From the NCBI GenBank assembly GCA_964034945.1, contig OZ035962.1, forward strand, positions 25,603,030 to 25,667,029: a stretch of DNA of 64,000 bases. The letters run 5' to 3'. The position numbers and the translations under genes were made by a program. Shown in pieces: positions 55,400 through 64,000 of the stretch (its first letter is position 1; the number at the start of each line of letters is the position of its first letter). The notes below the pieces were generated by a model. The model was not told the DNA's origin. It worked only from the letters and a program-made list of their open reading frames with translations, and made no database searches. The DNA is from Chrysopilus asiliformis (lineage: Eukaryota; Arthropoda; Insecta; Diptera; Rhagionidae).

Positions 55400-56345
55400 A
55401 ACTCAATCATTCATCAAAATCCAATTAGACCACTGCTTCCTCCCTCTCCCATACAACTGGAATGCTTTTTTCCTGTTTTCTCGAAAACTGTACATCGTAA
55501 CGAAAAATTTATAAAGATGAAATGTGTTTAGAATTTGATTTTACATAACTGTTCCATACATCAAAATCCAATCGGACCACTTCTTTTCCCCTCCACTAAA
55601 CGAATGATTTTTTCAAATAAAATTATAGAGTATTTCACTATTGGCCCCTGGCAATTGTAGCCTCACACACCCCCCACCCCCTCCAAACTACCCACAGCCC
55701 TTCTCTTATCACAATTTGATGGCTCTACCTTCAGTGGTTTTTGAGAAATCTTGTACACAGACAGACTAACTGACTGACAGACAGACTGACTGACAGCCAG
55801 ACTGACAGCCAGACTGACAGCCAGACTGACAGCCAGACTGACAGCCAGACTGACAGCCAGACTGACAGCCAGACTGACAGCCAGACTGACAGCCAGACTG
55901 ACAGCCAGACTGACAGCCAGACTGACAGCCAGACTGACAGCCAGACAGACAGCCAGACAGACAGCCAGACAGACAGCCAGACAGACAGCCAGACAGACAG
56001 CCAGACTGACAGCCAGACTGACAGCCAGACTGACAGCCAGACTGACAGCCAGACTGACAGCCAGACTGACAGCCAGACTGACAGCCAGACTGACAGCCAG
56101 ACTGACAGCCAGACTGACAGCCAGACTGACAGCCAGACTGACAGCCAAACTGACAGCCAAACTGACAGCCAGACTGACAGCCAAACTGACAGCCAGACTG
56201 ACAGCCAAACTGACAGCCAGATTGAAAAAAAAACCGACAGACAGAAAGACATTTTTTGAAAAAATACACCAATCAAGCGAGAGTGCTCGGACAATATTTT
56301 TTAGGCCAAATAAAGAGGTCGAAATTTTTCATAAATTCAATACTT
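55400..56345 (-). repeat. Dispersed repeat with an expanded 12-bp satellite
   Basis: The 'cagtggtttttgagaaatct' flank, a short CTGA/GACA region, the satellite at 55789-56222, then a 'gtgctcggacaatatttttt' and 'aaagaggtcgaaatttttca' flank. The same flanks surround a shorter array at 60400-60680, and the right flank alone is at 32290-32340. Confidence 0.75.
55789..56222. repeat. 12-bp minisatellite (ACTGACAGCCAG)n, about 36 copies
   Basis: Highly regular. Variants are grouped: a central block of about five units reads ACAGACAGCCAG, and the 3' side has several CCAA variants. All three minus frames are open for 160-190 codons (such as WLSVWLSV) only because of the repeat; they are not genes. Confidence 0.95.
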
Positions 56346-56535
56346 TATTATACTTCGTATAAGATAGTAAAAACCCATCTTTAATCGACCCTTTTATGTG
56401 AATTAAACCGCTATTAACTATCCGAAAATTCCGAATATCTGTTAAATTATTTATACACAAAGAAAATAAATTGGGTAAGCAATTTCTTAAGTCTTTCTCA
56501 ATACCTTTAATACAAATTGGGAAAGGCTTCGATCA
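56346..56535. other. Promoter-proximal DNA of gene F
   Basis: AT-rich; no element seen apart from the TATA box at 56536-56542. Confidence 0.4.
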
Positions 56536-56542
56536 TATAAAT
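56536..56542 (+). promoter_or_regulatory. TATA box of gene F
   Basis: TATAAAT 56-62 bp upstream of the ATG, the same spacing as in genes A-C. Confidence 0.65.
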
Positions 56543-56597
56543 TTGACAATTCGACAGTGAAAATCAGTATCCATCGTTAGCTCAACGCAGAAAAAAG

Positions 56598-57335
56598 ATG
56601 AATTTCAAAAATGTTGTGTTGCAACTGTTTTTAGTTAATATAAAAAATATCGCATCAAAAGTTTATAACGGATCGTGCCCAAATCCACCAACCATGAATT
56701 CTACCCATTTTGGAAACTCAATGCGATATTATTTACCAGTTGATGAAGATATCAGGACAATTTTTAAGTTTCATGGATCCCAGAAGAAACTTGATTTTTT
56801 CGCTTGTCGAAATATAGCCCTTCTGGGAAATAATAATTGGATGATTGAAATTCAATGTTATAAGGGGCCGCGGAAATTGCTCACAGTTTGTTCAAATTAT
56901 AAAAACTCTTCTATGAAAAATGGCCCGACAATTACGCACGAAATGACTATACAAGATGAAATGCCATACAAAATATTAGATATTAAAAATCTTAGCGGAT
57001 CAATGGTATTGTGGGGATGTAAAAATTACCCTCGTCTGAATAAACATTCGGAGGGATGTTTTATTTTGGCCAACAGCATTGAACAGCAAAATGTGGAGAA
57101 AATTGCATTGGCTTTAGAGAATGTATCATGCAAATTGGAGGATTTTGTAAATGTCACCAAGAGTGGACGTACTGTCGTCAGTTGCAATAACTTTTGCAAG
57201 GAACCGGATTTGACTTGCGGACTGCTGCCATCCCCTAAGACATTTAATATTATTATATTGGTCTTAACACCAATTATCGTGGGTGTATTGATTATTGTTA
57301 CAGTGTTATGTCTACAATGGAAATTTTGTAATTAA
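56598..57335 (+). CDS. Lipocalin-like membrane protein (gene F)
   Basis: Intronless 245-codon frame with signal peptide 1-20, KVYNGSCPNPPT, YYLPVDEDIRTIFKFHG, a variable loop, EMPYKILD, WGCKNYPRLNKHSEGCF, ALENVSCKLEDFVNV, TCGLLPSP and a transmembrane helix (about 218-240) before QWKFCN. It is closest to gene E. It has the EGCF variant of EGSF and several additional cysteines, suggesting a different disulphide pattern from A-D. AATAAAG at about 57465 is a likely poly(A) signal. It is the only intact family member here on the plus strand. Confidence 0.85.
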   Translation: MNFKNVVLQLFLVNIKNIASKVYNGSCPNPPTMNSTHFGNSMRYYLPVDEDIRTIFKFHGSQKKLDFFACRNIALLGNNNWMIEIQCYKGPRKLLTVCSNYKNSSMKNGPTITHEMTIQDEMPYKILDIKNLSGSMVLWGCKNYPRLNKHSEGCFILANSIEQQNVEKIALALENVSCKLEDFVNVTKSGRTVVSCNNFCKEPDLTCGLLPSPKTFNIIILVLTPIIVGVLIIVTVLCLQWKFCN

Positions 57336-57649
57336 AGATCTCGAAGCAGAACCGGTAATCTCCATCTTTATAAAATTATTCTAGAGACACAAAAAACATA
57401 CTAGCGTGAAATTTTTTTTAAAGTTTACAAATCAAGCATGTATTCTTACATCATTTTAACTTAAAATAAAGTTTTCTTTTATTGAAAATATAATAGATAT
57501 TTTAAATATTGTAGATAGCTGTTTCATGCATCTAAGAAGACATCAGTGGTTTTCAAAATTTATTAATAACCACAAAATATAGACCAAAATACACTAGTTT
57601 TCTGAATCCCCGCGAATGTTAAGTATGTTAAATAGCCTTTATTTTAAAA
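57336..57649. other. 3' flank of gene F
   Basis: AT-rich; holds the presumed poly(A) signal and nothing else recognised. Confidence 0.45.
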
Positions 57650-57860
57650 CATATCGATTTACGGTAAATGGCAAAAATGTGGAGAATTTCAATACCTTTA
57701 ATTCTGTAATCGTTTATTCGAAAAACCGTTGATTTGCTGAAATATCTCGATAACGGTACAAGAGCGTTATCGAAATATTTCAGATTATGTAAAAAAAACA
57801 TCCTGTTTTTATAATCCTATTGGAAATTCTCGGCTTATAGGTCTGCAAAAACAAAAACTA
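57650..57860. repeat. Dispersed 'cgataacggtaaa' repeat with hairpin
   Basis: 57650-57745 matches 59890-59985 ('atatcgatttacggt', 'ctttaattctgt', 'aaaccgttgat'). At 57737-57783 CTGAAATATCTCGATAACG is inverted as CGTTATCGAAATATTTCAG: a 19-bp stem with one mismatch and a 9-base loop. Confidence 0.65.
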
Positions 57861-58418
57861 ACATAACAAAAAAACTGTTTTTATGTAAACTAATATTTTA
57901 TTCGTACAGAAACGTAGATGTTGTGTAAAAAAGCCATATGTCGTTCACATCAGATGTTTTTATGTTTGCAGGCGAAAATTTTTGGGGTTTTAAACCAAAA
58001 CGAATAGTTCAGGGAAAAATTGGAAAACAACCACATTTCATATTTAAAAAACCATACGCTACTAGCGACACCCAGCGGACGAGTAGCATGTGCTGTCCTC
58101 TGGCGTTAATTTCAAATTTTCATCTCCACTAGTACGTTTTTTCCACTAGATCTACTCTTTGTAACTAAAAAAACTCTTGAAATACTCTCGAAATACTCCA
58201 AAAACCCTTTCGAATCACACTGGCTGCCATTGTTGTTTCATTCTTTCGAAACGTCTTTCATTCGGTTGTTCGGTCAAAGATTTGCAAGCGACAATTTGAT
58301 TAAATTCACGGAAAACCTTTTGGAAAAACTGTTTAACAGTGATTTAAACGATTTGTGCGTAATGATCGCTTCGAAACGCTCGATTTAGAAGCGTAGTGTC
58401 GTGGATTTGTGTGAAAAA
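57861..58418. other. Upstream region and 5' leader of Atg13
   Basis: No TATA box near the ATG; the sequence has the look of a TATA-less housekeeping promoter. No other gene seen. Confidence 0.4.
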
Positions 58419-58568
58419 ATGTCACTGATTCGATTTTGTGTCCAGGAAAAAGACATGGAGAAATTTGTAAAGTTTTTAGTGCTGAAATCAGCCCAAGTAA
58501 TCGTCCAAAGTCGACTTGGCGAGAAAATGAAGACCCAATGCAACGCAAATGCTTGCGGCAACGATTGG
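58419..58568 (+). CDS. Atg13: Atg13, first coding exon (N-terminal HORMA domain)
   Basis: The ATG at 58419 opens 50 codons ending ...CGNDW at a strong donor TGG|GTAAGT (58569). The segment KFVKFLVLKSAQVIVQSRLG followed by EKM-x-TQC matches the start of metazoan Atg13, the HORMA-domain subunit of the Atg1/ULK1 kinase complex that triggers autophagosome formation in the cytosol. In Drosophila the protein continues FN-x-A after this point, and the junction here is phase 0 at the same place. No exon starting FN was found in the remaining 5.4 kb. The gene either has a long first intron running out of the window, or this is a stranded exon. An overlapping frame (58436-58840) is a shadow. Confidence 0.85.
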
Positions 58569-59560
58569 GTAAGTTAGGGATCCACGAAAAGTTTTTGGTT
58601 TCATTTTCAGGTCATCGAGAAAATGTCAAAAAGATGAAAGAAATTTACTTGCTAAAGTGCTTCGGATTGTACAATCAACTAAAGCCAGCATTTAGTTTTA
58701 AAGGACGTTACGAGAACGTGGGTCGAGGAATCCTATGGAAAACGCCAAAGGATTTCAATGATTACGTGGAAGTTTGCAGCCCCTTTCCGCCGCCGTTAAT
58801 TTCGAATGTCGGGCAAAACGCGCAGCTGCAAAATTACTAGAGAGATTCACACTTCTATGAGATTCCAAAGGGTGTTGGTGGGCAGTGGAGGGAGAACCGG
58901 GGGCTGACAGGCACACTTCCATATCGGGTGCATAGTAAACACCGTCTGCAATCGATTCCCTGCCAGCCCTTCTTTCAAGCACCGGGTTTTGGGTGTTGTC
59001 CTCATCTGATGTTGCAGCCACCACTCGATCCGCCCGCACAGCCCCATCAGAGCCGCCAAGTCGATTTGCCAACTTGTCTCAAGTCTATTTTTAGCTTCGA
59101 TAATCTGATGTTGCTTCTATGCGATGTAATTCTCACATCCAAGTGGACAAAATTCGATTCATTCACTCGCGAAAAGCTTGAAGACGTCGGACTGCACCAG
59201 TGGAGCCAGCCGTCTTGGATGAATGTCTGGGGAGAGGGGAGGAAGGCTCGGTTGTAGTTGATTTTCTTTGTTCGCATCGCATCTCGAGAGATTCCCAATG
59301 TGGAGGCTGTCGTCGTCATCGATTGCCACAACCTTGAACCAAAGTGCGGCCTCCCTATAATGCAAAAAATGCGAAAATTCCATCGGGAAGGTGCTGGCTG
59401 TTGCGGGTTATTATGGGATTCAAGATTCGAGTCCTTGGACATCACTTCTGTGTCAAGGAGTCGTCAAAGGACCTTCAGTTGGAAAAATTGTTTGCTCAGA
59501 ATTTTTTTTCCCAGTCTAATTGATTGTTCAATGTTGTAACTATGACTGGTAAACACGTTT
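58569..59560. other. GC-richer block with overlapping open frames, no known gene
   Basis: Probably intron 1 of Atg13. Open frames exist on both strands (plus 58850-59257, plus 59258-59539, minus 58755-59072, minus 59047-59445), but none has a recognisable motif, and they contradict one another. Possibly a decayed insertion or unrecognised exons. Confidence 0.4.
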
Positions 59561-59864
59561 TTTACAGATTATCTGGAATCGGTGATTTGTTGTGCTTTCT
59601 TTTAACAAAATATCATGTGAAAACGTTCTAAAATTCGTAATCTCGGGATACAAAATCAAGGATAGAGAAATAAAAAATATCTGATGTGAACAGCACATCT
59701 TATAAAACATCTTCGTTTCTGCATAATTTACACTCTATTTCCATCCTAAGCTGTGCTTTGGAATTAAAGGGTCTTTCCCTAAGCTCTGGCTGAAACTATA
59801 TAAAAAAAACCTGACGAATAAAATATGAGTTAACATAAAATTATGAATTTTTATTTTACAAAAT
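59561..59864. other. Intergenic or intronic DNA
   Basis: AT-rich; nothing recognised. Confidence 0.4.
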
Positions 59865-60300
59865 CTGAAATATCAAGATAACGGTAAAATATATCGATTT
59901 ACGGTGAAAGACAAGAATTTAGAGAATTTTAGTGTCTTTAATTCTGTTAATACTTTATTTAAAACACCGTTAATCTGCAAGCAATTCACAAAAATCTGTT
60001 TGTTAAACTTTTAATGATAAAATCTCGACAACGGTAAAAGATAGCGGATAACGGTAAAAGAATTGTGGCAAACATTTTTCTCTTCAATTCATCTCATAGA
60101 CTAAACCACCAAAAACCCCTTATTTATCGAGATAATCGGAAAAAACTGGTTTTTTGACATAACGGTATATCTCAATAACGGCTTGAGATGCCCAGTTCTA
60201 GAAAAAGACAAAAATGTGGGAAATTTTATTGTCTCCAACTTTTGTCGTTCATAAGACCACTGGAAATTCGTAGTTTTGGAGTAAATTGCAAAAAACAAAA
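59865..60300. repeat. Dispersed 'gataacggtaaaa' repeat
   Basis: Several copies of 'ataacggtaaaa' and 'tctcgacaacggtaaaag'-type phrases; the first 120 bp align with 57650-57745. Confidence 0.55.
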
Positions 60301-60399
60301 TTGTGATTTTTTAAAAGCCGACATTTTGATTATTTCCGGTTAATGGATTTCCACCACAAGTTGATAGAATCGTCGCATTACAAGACCAATCATCACTGT

Positions 60400-60508
60400 A
60401 AAATTTTATGGCTCTAGCTCCACTAGTTTTTGAGAAATCTTGTACACAGACAGACTAACTGACTGACAGACTGACGGACAGACAGACTGACAGACAGACT
60501 GACAGACA

Positions 60509-60559
<51 letters not shown>

Positions 60560-60680
60560 AGACTGACAGACTGACAGACTGACAGACTGACAGATGCTCC
60601 AATCGACTCAGGAGTGGTCGGAAAATGTTTTTTAGGCAAACTTTGGAGGTCAAAATTTATCATGAATTCAAGACTTTATT
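60400..60680 (-). repeat. Dispersed repeat with GACTGACA microsatellite
   Basis: Same flanks as 55700-56345. The array at about 60446-60594 is a GACTGACT/GACTGACA mixture without the GCC triplet that defines the longer satellite. Confidence 0.75.
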
Positions 60681-61479
60681 ATGCTATCCAATATTTTTCT
60701 AACTTTTAAACTCCCCGCTGAAAGTGACTGTCGTTGAGGCCATTAAAATCACCCTTGACGTCCCGTGGCGCCTTTTCATTTTATAAAAATCACTTCATAG
60801 CCAAAAAATGCTTGAGTGTCGTTTAAGAAAGCCAAATTGGGAGAATAAAGTGGGTGTTATTACGGTTTTTCGTATGACTTCATTTGAGCCAACAATTTAA
60901 GCTGTGATTCCACAAAAAAAATCGAGAAAATTTTCTTAACTGTTATCAACCGAAGACAACCCACAAATTTGATTTTTCCTGGAATGGCAAACGGTTCGTT
61001 AGTTACAAAATCAAAATTTCTTCCGACAATCAAATAGTTTTCACAATCCAGAACATTCCAAATGCATGGCAAGAACAATTTCTCTGGTGGTAAAATAGAC
61101 AAAAGGCCAATTTTCAACAACTACGACGGTTGTTCTACAAAACCAGTACTACTTGGAAGCAAAGAACTGAAGAACCTTCTCGAAAGGGAGTGTAGAAAAA
61201 CGTGCCGATGCGCTATGCTGTATAGGTAGGTAAATGCGCCAAAAAAAAAATCCTCTTGGCCTGAATTGAACTAAGAATGGATGAGGAAAAGTACAAAAGA
61301 AAGAAATGAATGGAAGAAGCATTTTTCGAGTCTTATTGGTAGTTTTTCTTATGAGATTTGAAACTAGGAAATTGGATTTTATTACCTGAAAAAATTATTT
61401 CTTGGTATGGAATTTATTCAGTGTTTGAATTACAGAATAATTATCTATTTTAACGAATTTTCAGCGTATATCGTCGGCT
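60681..61479. other. Intergenic or intronic DNA, nothing recognised
   Basis: The minus frame at 60860-61120 has no motif. Confidence 0.4.
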
Positions 61480-61760
61480 GAATATTATTTTGACATATAG
61501 TTATATGAATTTTGATACACATACGGCAAAATCTAACTCAGCCGACGGCATGTCTATACACGTATCTGTACCAAATTTCAAGTCTCTAGCTGAATCCTTT
61601 CGGAAGTTATCGGGTTCACGGACGACAGACATGCGGAAAGCAAAATCTATGGTCACCCCAAAAATCCTGGTGTAGTTTATTTTTGTGTCCGACAATTGGT
61701 TCGATGTGTTACAAAAGATATACTAAATCTAATATACTCCCATATAATTCTCATATAGAG
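61480..61760 (+). repeat. Dispersed 'gcagtggtccgat' family, 3' part
   Basis: 'aatttcaagtctctagctga', 'ctttcggaagttatcggg', 'cacggacgacagacatgc' and 'aaaatcctggtgtag' match 18540-18675. The microsatellite is reduced to a few bases. Confidence 0.6.
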
Positions 61761-63338
61761 TTATAAAAAACCCCTCAAATTTATAAAAAAATTGGATCCA
61801 AATATTTCATCATGTCTTAAAGCTAACACATTTCAACTTCAATAGTTTTACAAAAAATGCGTACGAAAGCCCCTATAAGAAATCTTTTCTAAGAATTTGT
61901 TTCTTCCACCATCACTTCACTGGAAAAACGAAAATGCATTTTTTTTTATCGTTTATCTTTTCAACAATCGATTGGTTGTTGTTTCACAACTCAAAGAGCT
62001 TCTTCCATAGTTTAACACAAAAAAAAAGTTTTGTCTTTATAGCATGTGGCCCAATTTTTGTTTTGCTGCGGTTTCTATATTTATGGGATTACACACCTTC
62101 GACTAGAAATTAGATCAAATATCAATGAACTCATTTATGTTTTTCTTAGAAAAGATTCACCAAATTTTGTTTCTCAATTTACAAAATTGTGTGTCTCGCC
62201 TTTTAAGGTTTCGTACCGTTGTTTTCCTTCTGTGAAAGCAACATTAATCAGAAACTATTGATTGGAAATATCAAGGGTATGGAATAAAATTTAGGGGTTG
62301 TCCATAAAATACGTCACGATAATTTTTGACCTTTTTTACAAACACACAAAAAAACATGTAAAAAAGGCTTCAAAAAATCAAAGGAAAACGTGTCTTAAAG
62401 AAAGTAAAATTGTTTCGAAAGTTTGAAAAAAAAAATTATGGTCCCTTTAATGAGTAGACTTTCAAGACTGGCAGAGAACCTGTTACCCCCCCCCCCCCTC
62501 CTCCGCCTCACCAGCCCCCTCCTCCTCAGCACCCCCCTTCATTCGCCCCAGCTTCCCGTCTATAGATATATTTTCCATTTATCCCAAATTTTCGGATCAA
62601 TCGGCCGAGTGATTTCCGAGTCAGAGTTTTTAAAAGTCACTAAAATCTATAAAAAACGTCACTGTTATTAACTTTTGCCTTTTCGAGTTTTTTGTCTAGT
62701 TAACAAAAGGTCGCTGCGACCACAAAGTGATTCAATCAAAAAGCTGAAGATTTAAAAATCCCTTTTCTAGAATCATTGTTGCATACAAACTCAAAATTTC
62801 ATGGCCTTGTGAAAATCTATTGATTCTTGGAAATTTTAACTTACAATTGATTTTTCTCTTACGAACAAGAGTTTAAAACGTGATTTATCTTCAATACCGC
62901 ATAATTCTTCCGCATTTCTTCCAACATTAATGAACTTTGGTCTAGCAAAAGGAATTACATTTAAATCACTTCCAAGTCAGGCTGCCTGGATTAATTTTAC
63001 AGTGAATTCCTTGCATAGAGCTTAACAAAATTTCTCTGTAACTTGAAAAAATCTCAACAATCCAGGAATCTAGAGAAGTAAAACTTCTTGATGAGACTCT
63101 AGAAAACTCAAGGTGAATTTTCCCTCAACTCATCTGAACTGACACCCTCTTTTTTGTTTACTTATCTACAACAGAAATCGTTGCCAACTCATCCGACGTT
63201 CCTAAGTCTTAAACTTACGAGTAATTTAAATTTGTACAAATTTCCACACATTTTCTGTACAGTCTCTTTCTATTTTTTGTTTATTTTCGGATGGAATCAC
63301 GCGACCTGTCCACGTGTCATCTACGATTTGTTTCCTTA
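61761..63338. other. Intergenic or intronic DNA with repeat fragments
   Basis: 'gtccataaaatacgtcacg' at about 62299 recurs near 41715 and 63960. A C-run lies near 62485. No gene recognised. Confidence 0.45.
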
Positions 63339-63588
63339 GTGCAGACGCGCACCGCGTTGGTAAGCATGCAGAACGTAGCTAAAGTGGCAATTTTAGTCTT
63401 TAAAATGCGAACAAACTAATATGGGAACTGGCAACGAAGTGCATTTCGAGTTACTAATTTATTATTTGCTTATTTTTACTGAAATCCCCTTCGATTCACA
63501 CTCAAATACTAGTTTCAAGGTATCTTAAAAACTCAAGTTGCCACTTCGGTCCATTCTTTATATTTGCCAACGCGGTGCGCGCCTACAT
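63339..63588. mobile_element. 250-bp MITE, TTA target duplication
   Basis: The left GTGCAGACGCGCACCGCGTT and the complement of the right end (ATGTAGGCGCGCACCGCGTT) form TIRs of about 22 bp extending to 'ggyaa', flanked by TTA (63336-63338 and 63589-63591). Inverted similarity continues in 'aaagtggcaa' and 'ttgccacttc'. Probably PIF/Harbinger-like. Confidence 0.65.
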
Positions 63589-63591
63589 TTA

Positions 63592-64000
63592 GACTTTTCA
63601 GTGGCATGGCGTCCCTAAACCTAGAGAATCAAAGAAAATCGAAACAATGAACATCGTAAGCCAGTAAAAAACATCTTTGCCAAAGTACAAAGTAAAGTAG
63701 AATCGCATCAGGCGATGTAATTGCCGGGGAGTTGTTTGAAAGGGTTGAGAATTGATGAATATTGAAAAGAAATTGAACTTTGTATCGTAAGAAATTTACT
63801 TAATACCCTATGAGATTGACATTCGAGGTCAGCGATAGAATGACGGCGATGGTAAATTCCGGAAATCAAAAATCGAAAAAAAGGTGGACAAGGGGGAAGA
63901 AGGGCAAAAGGAGGAAGGTCGAAATATAGCCGGACATGTTTTGTAAAAAGGAGGTGGCCAAAAAATACGTCACCCTAGTTTTAAGCCTATCGAAAACCTT
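63592..64000. other. Intergenic or intronic DNA to the window end
   Basis: Ends with 'aaaaaatacgtcaccctag' (about 63960), the third occurrence of the 'aaatacgtcac' phrase. No gene seen. Confidence 0.45.

Noticed and set aside
55663..56294. Long open frames of 168-187 codons rich in WLSV, CQSG and AVSL repeats
   Set aside because: They are translations of the 12-bp satellite in all three frames; the open frames follow from the unit length and lack of stops, not from selection.
58436..58840. 134-codon plus frame
   Set aside because: Its first part is a shadow of the Atg13 exon in another frame, and it crosses the strong splice donor at 58569.
1..64000. CRISPR arrays, operons, ribosome binding sites
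   Set aside because: The window is eukaryotic; tandem repeats here are satellites and microsatellites without spacer-like unique sequences.

Overview
This is eukaryotic DNA, most likely from a fly (Diptera). It is AT-rich, has short-intron splice signals, TATA boxes close to start codons and AATAAA poly(A) signals, and carries insect families: an insect defensin, a Drosophila Hsp27/Hsp23-like small heat-shock protein, Tc1/mariner, hAT, piggyBac and PIF/Harbinger-type elements. The overall look would suit a lower dipteran such as a fungus gnat, but that is inference.

Most of the window is repeats. Genes lie in two islands. Island 1 (11.5-31 kb) holds four intronless genes (A 11516-12250, B 20664-21395, C 26435-27166, D 30177-30908, all on the minus strand) of a family of about 243-residue secreted, single-pass membrane proteins with a diverged lipocalin-like layout. 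They arose by tandem duplication of a roughly 4 kb block. B is a mosaic, with its 5' half like A/C and its 3' half like D. Copy 1 of the block was then hit by a very young LTR retrotransposon (12790-18189). Its 2.17 kb LTRs appear to differ by one homopolymer base. Copy 2 preserves the exact empty site (a 455-bp MITE at 27431-27885). The retroelement has a tRNA-Lys(CUU)-type primer binding site, repeated PBS-like motifs inside its LTR ends, and only about 1 kb of interior, which contains no reverse transcriptase but does contain a partial RING-H2 reading frame. Between B and C sit an internally deleted Tc1/mariner copy with intact TIRs (22537-23457) and a 2.6 kb insertion holding a run of matched splice sites on the minus strand with a 77-codon reading frame.

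Island 2 (47-59 kb) holds two near-identical defensin genes in inverted orientation (49133-49408 minus, 53230-53505 plus), two further members of the membrane-protein family (50712-51431 minus, 56598-57335 plus), a fragment of a third cut off by a MITE (about 53984-54080), a small heat-shock protein (54546-55037 minus) and the first coding exon of Atg13 (58419-58568 plus). The shared neighbourhood of the membrane family and defensin hints at, but does not prove, a role at the cell surface or in defence.

The rest (1-11 kb, 31-47 kb, 59.6-64 kb) is repeat sea: MITEs with recognisable TIRs and target-site duplications, foldbacks (one interrupted by a 1046-bp TRIM), degenerate tandem repeats, and several dispersed families built round GACA/CTGT microsatellites. 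All positions come from reading the sequence. Family names rest on remembered motifs, not searches.
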